IMG/VR virus record: IMGVR_UViG_3300008110_000034
Span: 62,001 to 126,000 of that record
Length of the DNA stretch: 64,000 nucleotides
Direction: 5' to 3' (one strand)
DNA from: a virus
This document shows positions 43,727 to 51,442 of this stretch, one piece after another (the first letter of the stretch is position 1; each line of letters starts with the position of its first letter). The notes beneath the pieces were generated by a model. That model did not search any database. It was not told where the DNA came from and saw nothing but the letters and a program-made list of their open reading frames with translations. Position numbers and translations under genes: made by a program.

Positions 43727-44188
43727 ATGTCATGGTATTATCAAAATCAACTTGTTACAGAATTGCCTGAAGACTGTGTGGGATTCGTGTATCTTATCAC
43801 TAATACAGCTACAGGCAGAAAATATATAGGCAAAAAACTGGCAAAATTCAGTAAAACTAGCTATAAAACAGTAACACTTAAAAACGGTACTAAAAAAAAG
43901 AAACGCATTAAGTCAAAAATAGACTCCGATTGGCAAAAATACTATGGCTCAAACGACAGGCTCAATCAAGATGTTACAACATTAGGTCCTGATCGCTTTC
44001 TCAGAGAAATTCTCTTTTACTGTAAAAGCAAGTCAGAATGTAGTTATATTGAAGCAAGAGAACAATTTGATCGTAGAGTTCTCGAAACTGACGACTACTA
44101 TAATGGCATAATCAATGTACGTGTAGGCAGTTCACCATCGCTTAGACAGGCTCTTCTAGAACACAATTTAAAATCATCTAACACTTAA
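43727..44188 (+). CDS. GIY-YIG-like endonuclease domain protein
   Basis: 153 residues from ATG 43727 (a TTG just before is in frame). GFVYLITNTATGRKYIGKK fits the GIY-YIG core (YLI ... KYIG), followed by a basic segment (NGTKKKKRIKSKI) and WQKYYGS. A glutamate in the middle (IEAREQFD) could complete the active site. The family makes DNA cuts and is used by homing endonucleases and phage Seg proteins, but related small proteins also sit beside gp46 in marine T4-like phages without homing. It precedes the structured gene-free region at 44190, which would fit an intron-linked nuclease, although no group I core was found there. Confidence 0.65.
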   Translation: MSWYYQNQLVTELPEDCVGFVYLITNTATGRKYIGKKLAKFSKTSYKTVTLKNGTKKKKRIKSKIDSDWQKYYGSNDRLNQDVTTLGPDRFLREILFYCKSKSECSYIEAREQFDRRVLETDDYYNGIINVRVGSSPSLRQALLEHNLKSSNT

Positions 44189-44189
44189 G

Positions 44190-44590
44190 GTTAGCGGGCC
44201 AGTTTGTAATACCGCTGTGGAAAAACCGACGTAAGAAATCGGACACGTAACATATTGATGCACTCCCGTGGAGTTAATCCACTATCCTGAAAAATTGGAA
44301 GCGAGTCAGAGGGTTCGAACCATATGCCCAACGCATTGATATAGTATGAATGTTAGCATACGAAAAACCGTGCTATAAAAACTTAGACACTAGGAACGAG
44401 GTCTAAGGCGCTTTTTAAGCGTATCGACGTAGGTTGGGAAAGGTCAGAGCCCATTAGTACACGGTAAAAACACCTACTTCCACGTATGGCTGGGGCAACT
44501 CACATGAAAATTGGAACCTGTAGGAGGTTCCGTTTGACCTAAACAATCTACATGAATTTTAAACAGTTATCACATACGTGATAACTTCTA
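44190..44590 (+). ncRNA. Candidate large structured non-coding RNA (no known family recognised)
   Basis: No open frame of note on either strand from 44189 to 44680. G+C is visibly higher (about 43-47% in sampled 60-nt lines) than in the flanking genes. Stems seen on the plus strand: 44193-97/44212-16, 44262-66/44270-74 or the exclusive alternative 44268-72/44278-82, 44344-48/44357-61, 44382-88/44401-07 (7 bp), 44409-13/44417-21, 44429-34/44472-77, 44513-18/44526-31 (6 bp, loop TGTAGGA) and 44565-73/44578-86 (9 bp, 4-nt loop). A-rich joints such as GAAAAACCG recur between stems. It could be a riboregulator, RNA scaffold or intron remnant. Ends are estimated. Confidence 0.45.
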
Positions 44591-44613
44591 ATTATATCAT
44601 TAAATAAAGAAAA

Positions 44614-44653
44614 GCTCGAGCGTTAGCGAAGAGCAGATGAACGCAGTTCATCT
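44614..44653 (+). repeat. Two adjacent hairpins before the 44681 gene
   Basis: GCTC...GAGC (44614-44634) encloses CGTTAGCG, followed at once by a perfect 8-bp stem AGATGAAC/GTTCATCT with a GCA loop (44635-44653). No T run follows. They may end the RNA upstream or insulate the promoter-like AT stretch at 44664-44673. Confidence 0.5.
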
Positions 44654-44665
44654 TAAATCATTCTA

Positions 44666-44673
44666 AATAAATA
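44666..44673 (+). promoter_or_regulatory. Late promoter-like box AATAAATA
   Basis: 7 of 8 to T4 TATAAATA. T4 spacing puts the first base at about 44679, only 2 nt before ATG 44681, so the message would be nearly leaderless. There is no Shine-Dalgarno. Confidence 0.45.
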
Positions 44674-44680
44674 AAATATC

Positions 44681-44980
44681 ATGAGAATTTCTGATCTTAT
44701 CGCTGAAGCTGGTCCTACTAGTTATGTACCCGCTAGTCCTGGAAGCCCTATTGTGGTGCCTACTCCACTAACACCACCAGCTACACCTACACCAAGTCCT
44801 AGTGCGCCTGCACCAACACCTTCAGGTCCTGATCCTGATAAAAGAGCAGAACGTCGCAGTAAGGTAGAGCGAGGTAGAAAAATACAGAGAAAAATACAGT
44901 CAGGTAAAAATTATCTAATTGATCTAATTCAAGAACGTAGGAACGAGCCTGCATACAATAAGCTGGGCAGAGCTATTTAA
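44681..44980 (+). CDS. Proline-rich protein, N-terminal part of an apparently frameshifted gene
   Basis: 99 residues: MRISDLIAEAG, a proline/threonine/serine-rich linker (residues ~15-52, PTPLTPPATPTPSPSAPAPT), then a basic helix (KRAERRSKVERGRKIQRKIQ) and YLIDLIQERRNEPAYNKLGR. It ends at TAA 44978-44980. The reading continues sensibly in the frame one base back (LRWLVRAFGLVETAATGGLG) into the ORF at 45067, so the two were probably one protein of about 247 residues. A single missing T in the TTT run at 44976-44978 would restore the frame. No family recognised. Confidence 0.6.
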   Translation: MRISDLIAEAGPTSYVPASPGSPIVVPTPLTPPATPTPSPSAPAPTPSGPDPDKRAERRSKVERGRKIQRKIQSGKNYLIDLIQERRNEPAYNKLGRAI

Positions 44981-45066
44981 GATGGCTAGTTCGTGCGTTT
45001 GGTCTAGTAGAAACTGCTGCCACTGGCGGTCTCGGAATTGGATTATTAATTGCTTCTGAAATTGCT

Positions 45067-45423
45067 ATGACTTATTTTATGACTTGGGCCACCAGTGATG
45101 AAGGCAAGAAAACTATAGCAGAGATTATTACCTATCCAATCATTGGAGATATTAAAGCCAGCGATGCAATTGGCTTCCTAGCAACTGCACCAATTGACAA
45201 AGTCAAATCACTATTCAGTACATGGACTAAGAGTGATGCAAAGCCTAACAAGCCTGGAGATCCTGCAAAACCAGATCAAGGACAGGGAACACAGCCAGCT
45301 GATGGTAAATGGAAACCTAATGGTCCTAAACCAGATCCTGCTAAACCCGGAGAACCAGGTTCCTACAGTCAGTTTGCAACAGATCCAGAACTGAAAAAAG
45401 CTCTACAGGCTGCTGGTCTTTAA
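45067..45423 (+). CDS. C-terminal part of the frameshifted Pro-rich/membrane protein
   Basis: 118 residues from the first ATG in this frame, but the frame is open from 44962 and the missing 29 codons encode a coherent hydrophobic stretch (LVETAATGGLGIGLLIASEI) that would join to it. Residues ~1-55 (MTYFMTWATSDEGKKTIAEI, IGFLATAPIDKVKSLFSTW) look membrane-associated. The rest is a Lys/Pro/Gly/Asp linker ending in FATDPELKKALQAAGL. No ribosome site lies before ATG 45067, which also argues that it is not an independent gene. The stop lies in a hairpin shared with the convergent gene. Confidence 0.5.
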   Translation: MTYFMTWATSDEGKKTIAEIITYPIIGDIKASDAIGFLATAPIDKVKSLFSTWTKSDAKPNKPGDPAKPDQGQGTQPADGKWKPNGPKPDPAKPGEPGSYSQFATDPELKKALQAAGL

Positions 45424-45440
45424 ATTAAAGGAAGACCAGC
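45412..45440. terminator. Stem-loop over two convergent stop codons
   Basis: A perfect 9-bp inverted repeat (GCTGGTCTT/AAGACCAGC) with an 11-nt AT-rich loop that contains the stops of both the plus gene (45423) and the minus gene (45420). No T run on either side, so it is perhaps a barrier or 3'-end stabiliser rather than a strong terminator. Confidence 0.5.
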
Positions 45441-45644
45441 TTCTTGGCTGGCTTTGAGATTTTCATCAATGATGTTGGCCAGTATTTCTCTATCTTCATA
45501 ACTGTAGAGATAGAACAGGTCAGTGCTGCTGACACCTCCCCGCATATACCAACTTATTCTAAAAATTTCGTGTTTTATCTGCTTGATTTGATTTTCAAAG
45601 CGGCTGATCAGTTTTTCAATGTCAGAGTTTGATTTAGTGATCAA
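45420..45644 (-). CDS. Small baseplate hub assembly protein (gp51-like candidate)
   Basis: 74 residues. The helical N-terminus (SDIEKLISRFENQIKQIKHE) is followed by RISWYMRGGVSSTDLFYLYS and EDREILANIIDENLKAS. The YMRGG...DREI pattern is one I recall from small hub-assembly proteins of marine T4-like phages. In T4, gene 51 directly follows 26; here the gene directly follows gp26 with a 4-nt overlap. T4 gp51 is much longer (about 250 aa), so the name is by position and motif only. Its stop overlaps that of the convergent gene. Confidence 0.5.
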   Translation of the reverse strand: MITKSNSDIEKLISRFENQIKQIKHEIFRISWYMRGGVSSTDLFYLYSYEDREILANIIDENLKASQEAGLPLI

Positions 45645-46465
45645 GCTTGATCGAAAAAATTTGCTTGATCCAATGTGATTTCAAGATCTACTTGATGTCC
45701 GCAATTAGAACACTTAGCAGGAAATTTAGGAATCTCTAATGCTGCCTGTGCTCGATCAAAGAATTCAGTGACCTTGGCAAACAGTTCTCTATCTGAATTT
45801 CTAATCCATTCAGTAATGTGTTCAACATTATCAACAACATTTTCTAATGTTTCTACACTTTCTATACGAGCAATTATAGATTCAGCTTTGATTGCAGCCA
45901 TTTCTTCGTAGACTGTATCAACAATTTTTTGCTGTTCTTCTTGATCTTGAAGTTCTAGTGCTTGATATAATTGCCTACGAATTGCAAAATTTCTTAGATT
46001 AATTTCGGTGATTTGTTTGTAATTTAAAGGTCTAATATTAATTTTTATAGGGTCAATTATTAGAGTATTTTCTGCTTTAATGGCGCCTAAATGATCAATT
46101 ATTGTTTTCAAATCAGCTTCGTAACTATTTTCATGCTGGCATTCACTACAGGTATGATCTATAGTCATTTTGTCCCCATAGGTTGCAATTCTAATGGCCA
46201 CTAATAATAATTCTAGATCAAGACTAGGAACATTCCAAGCACTTTTAATATAAGGACAACAGCTTTCTATAATTTTTACAGTAGCCTCACCGTTCAACAG
46301 CGCATCAGGGGTTTTGGCTAATACTTCATCCATGCCTGTCATGCCCATAATTGGTACATTATTAGAATCGCCGATAAACGAACCATTAGGATAATACATG
46401 CCTCTGCTGGGCAGTGACACAAATACTTTAGGTTGTCTAAAGTATTTTTGTAGCGGATTACTCAT
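45641..46465 (-). CDS. gp26: Baseplate hub subunit gp26
   Basis: 274 residues, with the T4 baseplate protein pattern: QPKVFVSLPSRGMYYPNGSF near the N-terminus, MTGMDEVLAKTPDALLNGEA, then VKIIESCCPYIKSAWNVPSL. Two CxxC pairs (TCSECQ near 125 and KCSNCG near 254) suggest a bound zinc, as I recall from cyanophage homologues. GGAG lies six bases before ATG 46465 in a leader from a perfect late box at 46495-46502. It works in hub assembly with the neighbouring small protein. Confidence 0.8.
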   Translation of the reverse strand: MSNPLQKYFRQPKVFVSLPSRGMYYPNGSFIGDSNNVPIMGMTGMDEVLAKTPDALLNGEATVKIIESCCPYIKSAWNVPSLDLELLLVAIRIATYGDKMTIDHTCSECQHENSYEADLKTIIDHLGAIKAENTLIIDPIKINIRPLNYKQITEINLRNFAIRRQLYQALELQDQEEQQKIVDTVYEEMAAIKAESIIARIESVETLENVVDNVEHITEWIRNSDRELFAKVTEFFDRAQAALEIPKFPAKCSNCGHQVDLEITLDQANFFDQA

Positions 46466-46477
46466 TTTTTACTCCAG

Positions 46478-46485
46478 ATAAATAT
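46478..46485 (+). promoter_or_regulatory. Late promoter box GATAAATA (rightward)
   Basis: Plus-strand GATAAATA, 7 of 8 to T4 TATAAATA. The expected start is near 46491, with AGGAAAA in the leader before ATG 46526. It lies inside the region transcribed from the opposing late box. Confidence 0.6.
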
Positions 46486-46494
46486 AATACGAGT

Positions 46495-46502
46495 ATTTAT
46501 AT
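46495..46502 (-). promoter_or_regulatory. Late promoter box TATAAATA (leftward), perfect match
   Basis: Minus-strand TATAAATA followed by CT, an exact match to the T4 late promoter core. It is part of a palindrome (GAGTAT TTAT ATACTC). Expected start near 46489, leading to gp26. Confidence 0.75.
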
Positions 46503-46525
46503 ACTCATATTTTAGGAAAAAATAA

Positions 46526-48877
46526 ATGCCTTTAGACCGCGGCGACATAGACATTATAAGCGAAGCATTTAAACGTGCTATGAAAGATGGCGGGCCGTCA
46601 ATGCCTTCGGCTCCGTCTGTTCCAGGCGGAAAACCTCCTTCGCAGTGGACCAAAACAATAGATGCAGTAGGCGGTGAATTACTAGGATTAGGTAAAGCAG
46701 CTACTGGTATTGCGTCTGAAGGATTTGGCAAAATGCTGCAGGGCGGCGTTAAAGTATCTGATGGATTTAACATTGTCAGTCAAAATCTTATAGCATCAGA
46801 CAGCCACATAGGTAAAGCACTTGGCGGTATAGCAAAAGTGGGCGGTAACATTGTTACTTCGCTTGAAGACACTATAACCACATTAGACGGACTCAGTAAC
46901 ACCGGTGCTTCTTTTGGAAATAGTCTAGTAGAATTAAGAATGGCCAGTGCAGGTACAAGATTACCTCTTAGAGAGTTTAGTGAGGTAATTGCTAAGAACA
47001 GTACAGCATTTGCAAAACTACCAGGTGGTGTTAATGAAGGAGCAAAGTTATTTGCTAAAGCTAGTGAGGAGATGTTTGACAAAAGCGGTCTAATTGATAA
47101 TTTGACCAAAATGGGATATACCTCTACAGATTTGAACAGTATCCTAAGCTACACAATTAGTCAACAAAAACGCTTAAATTTAAATGACGCTGAAGCAACA
47201 GCTAATGCTATAAAACAAGCAGAATCATTAGCGTTTGAGATGGATGCTATTGCCAAGATAACAGGCAAAAGTCGTAAAGAACAAGAAGACGAGTTAAGAA
47301 AACAAAAAGAAAACGGACAAGTAAGAGCAGCAGTTGACCTTGCCTTAAGAAAAGGTGGCGAAGGTGTAAAAACAGCATTTGATTCTATGACCGCAGCCAG
47401 TAAAATAGCAGGACCAGACTTTGCTAAACTACAAGAACAGATGTTTGCTATGGGTCGTCCTTCTAAAGACATGGCAGAAAAGTTCGCTATGGCCGGAGGT
47501 GAAGCTCAAAGATTAATGAAAGCATCAGCTGATGCAGCTAAACGCGGCGACGAAGCTACTGCTAAACGTCTGACACAAGAAGCTGCTATAGCCTACGCTG
47601 CGAATCAAAGATCAGAAGCTATGATGACTCTAGCATCGCAAGGAAATCAGTCTGCTATAGAATCTAATCAGAATGTAGCAGCGTTTTCTGATCGGATGGC
47701 AGCTACTGCTAAAGAACTTAAAGTTGATCTTAACACTCGAGAAGGTCAAAGAAAAGTTTTAGAAAAGATTAATGCAGATACTGCTAAAGAGCAAAAGTCA
47801 AACGGCGACGGTGTAACTAGGACAACAAAAGCTGTAACCAACAATCTAAACGATCTTTCTGCAGGCGTACAAAAAGCAACTTACGGACAATTACAGAATA
47901 ACAAAGTTATTGGCAAAGCATTTGACGATTATTACAAGACTCTAGATGCTGCAAAAGGTAAAGATAATAAAATACGAGCAGAAGCCGAACAAAAAACTGA
48001 TAAAGCACTTACAAACTTGTTAGGTATGATTTCTGATCAAAGACCAGACAGTAAATCAATGATAGACGCAATACAAAAGGGGCTAGCTGAGTCAAAAGAA
48101 CGAGGTACAGGACTAACTGCTGACTCTGCAGAGATGAGAGGCTTACTGGCGTTCTTGAAAAATGATAAAAGTAAAGATGCATTAATGGCTACAATGGAAA
48201 AACAAGCCAAGGCTCAAAATATGGATACTAATAAGTATCTTCAAAACATATTAGCACAAGGTCCTGGTGCAACTAAACAACTTGTTGACGCTGCTCTATC
48301 TGAAAGTAACAGACGGACTGCCGAAGAGCAAAGAAAAGCTCGACAGACTCCTGGAGAAAGTAGATTAGAAGACGTTCAAAATAGACGAAGAAAGAAAGAA
48401 GAAGCGGCTGCTGAGGAAGCAGAAGGTGGCGGAGATACAGTGTCGTCACTTATGAGACTAGCAACTGGCAATCAAGGATTAAACGTTCGAGTATTAAGTA
48501 TGCCAGGAATGCCTCAAAGACAAAACGGATCTGTAGGCAGTGTAGGTAAACTTATAGAAGATTTTGGCTCAGGTACTATGGCAATGCTGCACGGTAAAGA
48601 AACTGTTATGACTGAAAATCAATTGGCTAATCTTGCCAAGGGTATTAGTAAAATGAATATGGCCGAAGTGCCTCAGCCTACCAAAAAGGCAGATACGCCA
48701 TCAGAAACAACTGCAATAAATTCTGGAACTGCTACTCTTAACGACCTCAATACATCACTACAAAGCTTAAATATGCTAATGGCACAGATGCTTTCAAGTA
48801 CTAATAACATGGTCGACAATACTAAGCGACAGATTAAAGCAACCAAAGGACTAAATGGCAACATTTACGCTAGATAA
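46526..48877 (+). CDS. Large helical virion protein, candidate tape measure
   Basis: 783 residues, almost wholly helical and Ala/Lys/Glu-rich, with a hydrophobic Gly-rich segment around residues 45-115 (GGELLGLGKAATGIASEGFG, ALGGIAKVGGNIVTSLEDTI). The C-terminus has GSGTMAMLHGKETVMTENQL, a pattern often found at the ends of tape-measure proteins, followed by a coiled tail. T4 gp29 (590 aa) is the tape measure and lies in the hub cluster; this gene lies beside gp26 and the portal. It could instead be an internal or ejected protein. AGGAAAA precedes the ATG. The start of gp20 is 3 nt downstream. Confidence 0.55.
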   Translation: MPLDRGDIDIISEAFKRAMKDGGPSMPSAPSVPGGKPPSQWTKTIDAVGGELLGLGKAATGIASEGFGKMLQGGVKVSDGFNIVSQNLIASDSHIGKALGGIAKVGGNIVTSLEDTITTLDGLSNTGASFGNSLVELRMASAGTRLPLREFSEVIAKNSTAFAKLPGGVNEGAKLFAKASEEMFDKSGLIDNLTKMGYTSTDLNSILSYTISQQKRLNLNDAEATANAIKQAESLAFEMDAIAKITGKSRKEQEDELRKQKENGQVRAAVDLALRKGGEGVKTAFDSMTAASKIAGPDFAKLQEQMFAMGRPSKDMAEKFAMAGGEAQRLMKASADAAKRGDEATAKRLTQEAAIAYAANQRSEAMMTLASQGNQSAIESNQNVAAFSDRMAATAKELKVDLNTREGQRKVLEKINADTAKEQKSNGDGVTRTTKAVTNNLNDLSAGVQKATYGQLQNNKVIGKAFDDYYKTLDAAKGKDNKIRAEAEQKTDKALTNLLGMISDQRPDSKSMIDAIQKGLAESKERGTGLTADSAEMRGLLAFLKNDKSKDALMATMEKQAKAQNMDTNKYLQNILAQGPGATKQLVDAALSESNRRTAEEQRKARQTPGESRLEDVQNRRRKKEEAAAEEAEGGGDTVSSLMRLATGNQGLNVRVLSMPGMPQRQNGSVGSVGKLIEDFGSGTMAMLHGKETVMTENQLANLAKGISKMNMAEVPQPTKKADTPSETTAINSGTATLNDLNTSLQSLNMLMAQMLSSTNNMVDNTKRQIKATKGLNGNIYAR

Positions 48878-48880
48878 TAT

Positions 48881-50611
48881 ATGAGTTGGAAAAAATACTT
48901 TACACCGGTACCGGCCGGATCTCAACAAGGAACCTACAGCCCTTTGACGCTGTCGTCTAATCGTGCAGGTCCAGCTAAAACTAATTACAGTTCGTACCTT
49001 CCAGATGTATACGTTGGCGCTCCTAATCGTATTGAGCGTTATCTTCAATACGATACTATGGATATGGATTCAGAGGTCAACGCAGCCTTAGATATTCTAG
49101 CAGATTTCTGTAGCCAAAAAGACAAGTCTAATCATACACCGTTTTTTATATATTATAAGAATAAAGCCACTAACACTGAAGTTAGGATTCTAAAAGAATA
49201 CCTGCAACACTGGTCAAAAATGCAAAAATTTGAGACTAGAATTTTTAGAATCATGCGAAATCTTTTTAAATTTGGAGATGTATTCTTTGTTAGAGATCCA
49301 GAAGACGGCAAATGGCACTATGTAGATGCTGGGAAAGTTGTTAAAGTTATAGTCAACGAAAGCGAAGGCAAAAAGCCCGAGCAGTATGTAGTTAAAGATT
49401 TGAATATTAATTTTCAAAACTTAGTTACAACACAAATAAGTCCAAATACAACTAGTACTAACAATAGAGGAACAGCATACGTAGCAGGTGGCGCAGCCGT
49501 TCGAGGCATGGTAGGATCTTACCCACAAAGCTCAGGTACACGATTTTTTAATAACGACAACGAATTTGCAATTGATGCAACACATGTAGTGCATCTAAGT
49601 CTTAGTGAAGGTTTAGACAATAACTTTCCTTTTGGTAATAGTTTATTAGAAAATATTTTTAAAGTTTATAAACAAAAAGAATTACTTGAAGACGCTATTA
49701 TTATCTATCGAGTGCAACGTGCTCCAGAGCGTAGAGTTTTTTATATTGATGTAGGTAACATGCCCAGTCACTTGGCCATGGGATTTGTTGAAAGAGTAAA
49801 GAACGAAATCCATCAACGAAGAATTCCTAGTCAAACTGGCGGCGGCACAAATGTTGTAGACTCGGCATATAATCCATTAAGCATCAATGAAGACTTCTTT
49901 TTCCCTCAGACTGCTGAAGGTAGAGGTTCAAAAGTAGAAACGTTACCTGGCGGCACTAACTTGGGCGAAATTGACGATTTAAAATATTTTACTAATAAAC
50001 TATTCCGCGGCTTACGTATTCCAAGTAGCTATCTACCTACTGGTGCAGACGACAGTCAAGCACAGTATAATGATGGTCGTGTGGGAACTGCTTACATACA
50101 GGAACTTAGATTTAATAGATATTGCGAACGACTACAGAGTCTAGTTCAAGATATGTTTGATCAAGAATTTAAACGATACCTACATAAGAGAGGTGTTAAT
50201 ATTGATTCTGCATTATTTGAATTAAAGTTTCAGCCTCCACAAAATTTTGCCAGCTATCGACAAGCAGAATTGGATACACAACGAATTAGTACATTTGCTC
50301 AGTTATCGCAAGTACCGTTTATGTCAAAACGTTTTGCATTAAAACGATTCTTAGGAATGAACGAAGAAGAAATTGCAGAAAACGAACGTTTATGGGCTGA
50401 AGAAAACGGTAAAGCTAATCCTATACCTACTGACAGTTCGGCAGAAATGCGGGGCGCAGGAGTAAGTCAAGCCGGCCTAAGCGCAGACATGGGCGCACTA
50501 GCAGATCAACCGGTTCCACCTGAAATGGCACCTGCAGAAGCAACACCAGCAGCAGCAGTTCCGGGCGCTGGTGCAGCACCAGCAGCACCAGCAGCTCCAC
50601 CGGCAGCATAA
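48881..50611 (+). CDS. gp20: Portal vertex protein gp20
   Basis: 576 residues, near T4 gp20 (524). Marker blocks are DMDSEVNAALDILADFCSQK, FKFGDVFFVRD, VVHLSLSEGLDNNFPFGNSL, LLEDAIIIYRVQRAPERRVF, and LPGGTNLGEIDDLKYFTNKL with LRIPSSYL. The C-terminus has an Ala/Pro-rich tail (~525-576) absent from T4. It forms the dodecameric DNA gate, the docking site of terminase and neck. No clear Shine-Dalgarno; it starts 3 nt after the preceding stop. Confidence 0.95.
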   Translation: MSWKKYFTPVPAGSQQGTYSPLTLSSNRAGPAKTNYSSYLPDVYVGAPNRIERYLQYDTMDMDSEVNAALDILADFCSQKDKSNHTPFFIYYKNKATNTEVRILKEYLQHWSKMQKFETRIFRIMRNLFKFGDVFFVRDPEDGKWHYVDAGKVVKVIVNESEGKKPEQYVVKDLNINFQNLVTTQISPNTTSTNNRGTAYVAGGAAVRGMVGSYPQSSGTRFFNNDNEFAIDATHVVHLSLSEGLDNNFPFGNSLLENIFKVYKQKELLEDAIIIYRVQRAPERRVFYIDVGNMPSHLAMGFVERVKNEIHQRRIPSQTGGGTNVVDSAYNPLSINEDFFFPQTAEGRGSKVETLPGGTNLGEIDDLKYFTNKLFRGLRIPSSYLPTGADDSQAQYNDGRVGTAYIQELRFNRYCERLQSLVQDMFDQEFKRYLHKRGVNIDSALFELKFQPPQNFASYRQAELDTQRISTFAQLSQVPFMSKRFALKRFLGMNEEEIAENERLWAEENGKANPIPTDSSAEMRGAGVSQAGLSADMGALADQPVPPEMAPAEATPAAAVPGAGAAPAAPAAPPAA

Positions 50612-50614
50612 ATA
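50607..50614 (+). promoter_or_regulatory. Late promoter box CATAAATA abutting the 50620 gene
   Basis: CATAAATA, 7 of 8 to T4 TATAAATA, overlaps the gp20 stop and ends exactly 5 nt before ATG 50620. With T4 spacing the first base of the RNA is the A of the ATG. No Shine-Dalgarno precedes this start. Confidence 0.55.
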
Positions 50615-50619
50615 TTATT

Positions 50620-50859
50620 ATGATATTGCGAGAATTATTTTATATTGATCCAGACATCAAAGGTCTTGGTAATGACATGAGATATGATCCTTCTAAGGAT
50701 GAAAGCGTACTCTCGCGACAAGACACAAGAAAAACAAGATTAACACTAAAACAAATTAATGAATTAAGAAAAAGCTCTGAACAGCATATATTAGAACAGG
50801 AAGAAGAGCTTGAATTCATTACTGACATGTACAAAGTTCCTGAAGCACCACCTGCATAA
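50620..50859 (+). CDS. Small protein between portal and core genes, 79 aa
   Basis: Sequence MILRELFYIDPDIKGLGNDM, then a charged helical region (TRKTRLTLKQINELRKSSEQ, LEQEEELEFITDMYKV) likely to form a coiled coil. From memory a small gene of this kind follows gp20 in marine T4-like phages, perhaps in the position of the T4 head genes 67/68, but I do not see proof of a core role. Start set by the ATG directly downstream of the late box. Confidence 0.6.
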   Translation: MILRELFYIDPDIKGLGNDMRYDPSKDESVLSRQDTRKTRLTLKQINELRKSSEQHILEQEEELEFITDMYKVPEAPPA

Positions 50860-50866
50860 CAAATAA

Positions 50867-51442
50867 ATGAGAAGTTTTGTACTTGGAAACGGGCGCAGCC
50901 GCCTCTGCATTCAACCAGAAGAACTTAGACCCCACGGGACAATTTACGGGTGCAACGCCCTATATAGAACCTTTAACCCGGATTATCTAATAGCTGTAGA
51001 TGTTAAAATGATATTAGAAATTTCTAAAACAGGGTACCAACTAAACAATCAAGTTTGGACAAATAACAGTGCTCGATTTAAAGATATTCAAGGATTGAAC
51101 TTTTTTAAACCTAGTCTAGGATGGAGTTCTGGACCAACTGCACTGCAATTGGCCTGTACTCACGGAGCAGATGAAGTGTTTATTTTAGGGTTTGATTTTA
51201 CAGGAACCGAAACTCATTTTAATAATGTATATGCAGATACAGAAAATTATAAACGCTCTACAGATCATGCTACATACTATGGAAATTGGCTTAGACAAAC
51301 AGAAAATGTTATAAAAAAACATCCACATACAAAGTTTTATAGACTAGTTTTAGAAAAATATCACGATCCATTGTGGAAGTTTAAAAATTTTAAACACATG
51401 CAGTATTCTGAATTTCGAAGACTAATGCAAGTATGGAATTAA
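50867..51442 (+). CDS. GT42/DUF115-like glycosyltransferase-type protein
   Basis: 191 residues. It starts FVLGNGRSRLCI (nucleotide-binding type GNG loop), followed by GCNALYR, PDYLIAVDVKM, WTNNSARF, SSGPTALQLACTHGADEVFI and LGFDFTGTETHFNN. This order (GNGxS, CN, later GxxALxxAxxxGxxxIxLxGxDF) is the frame of GT42 sialyltransferases and the DUF115/MptE-like family. The likely reaction is transfer to a sugar or pterin-like acceptor; the catalytic histidine of GT42 is not identified with certainty. It is unusual to find it between portal and core genes. No Shine-Dalgarno is visible. Confidence 0.6.
   Translation: MRSFVLGNGRSRLCIQPEELRPHGTIYGCNALYRTFNPDYLIAVDVKMILEISKTGYQLNNQVWTNNSARFKDIQGLNFFKPSLGWSSGPTALQLACTHGADEVFILGFDFTGTETHFNNVYADTENYKRSTDHATYYGNWLRQTENVIKKHPHTKFYRLVLEKYHDPLWKFKNFKHMQYSEFRRLMQVWN

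Noticed and set aside
44300-44330. GGGTTCGAACC looks like a tRNA or tmRNA T-loop
   Set aside because: The bases around it do not form a 5-bp T stem, and no acceptor, D arm, CCA or tag frame can be placed around it.
44189-44600. Group I or group II intron next to a GIY-YIG gene
   Set aside because: No convincing P7/S-type core or domain V was found, and no split gene flanks it. A remnant cannot be excluded without a covariance search.
44960-44985. Programmed -1 frameshift
   Set aside because: No X XXY YYZ heptamer lies in the possible window 44962-44980 in the correct frame. A one-base deletion explains it more simply.
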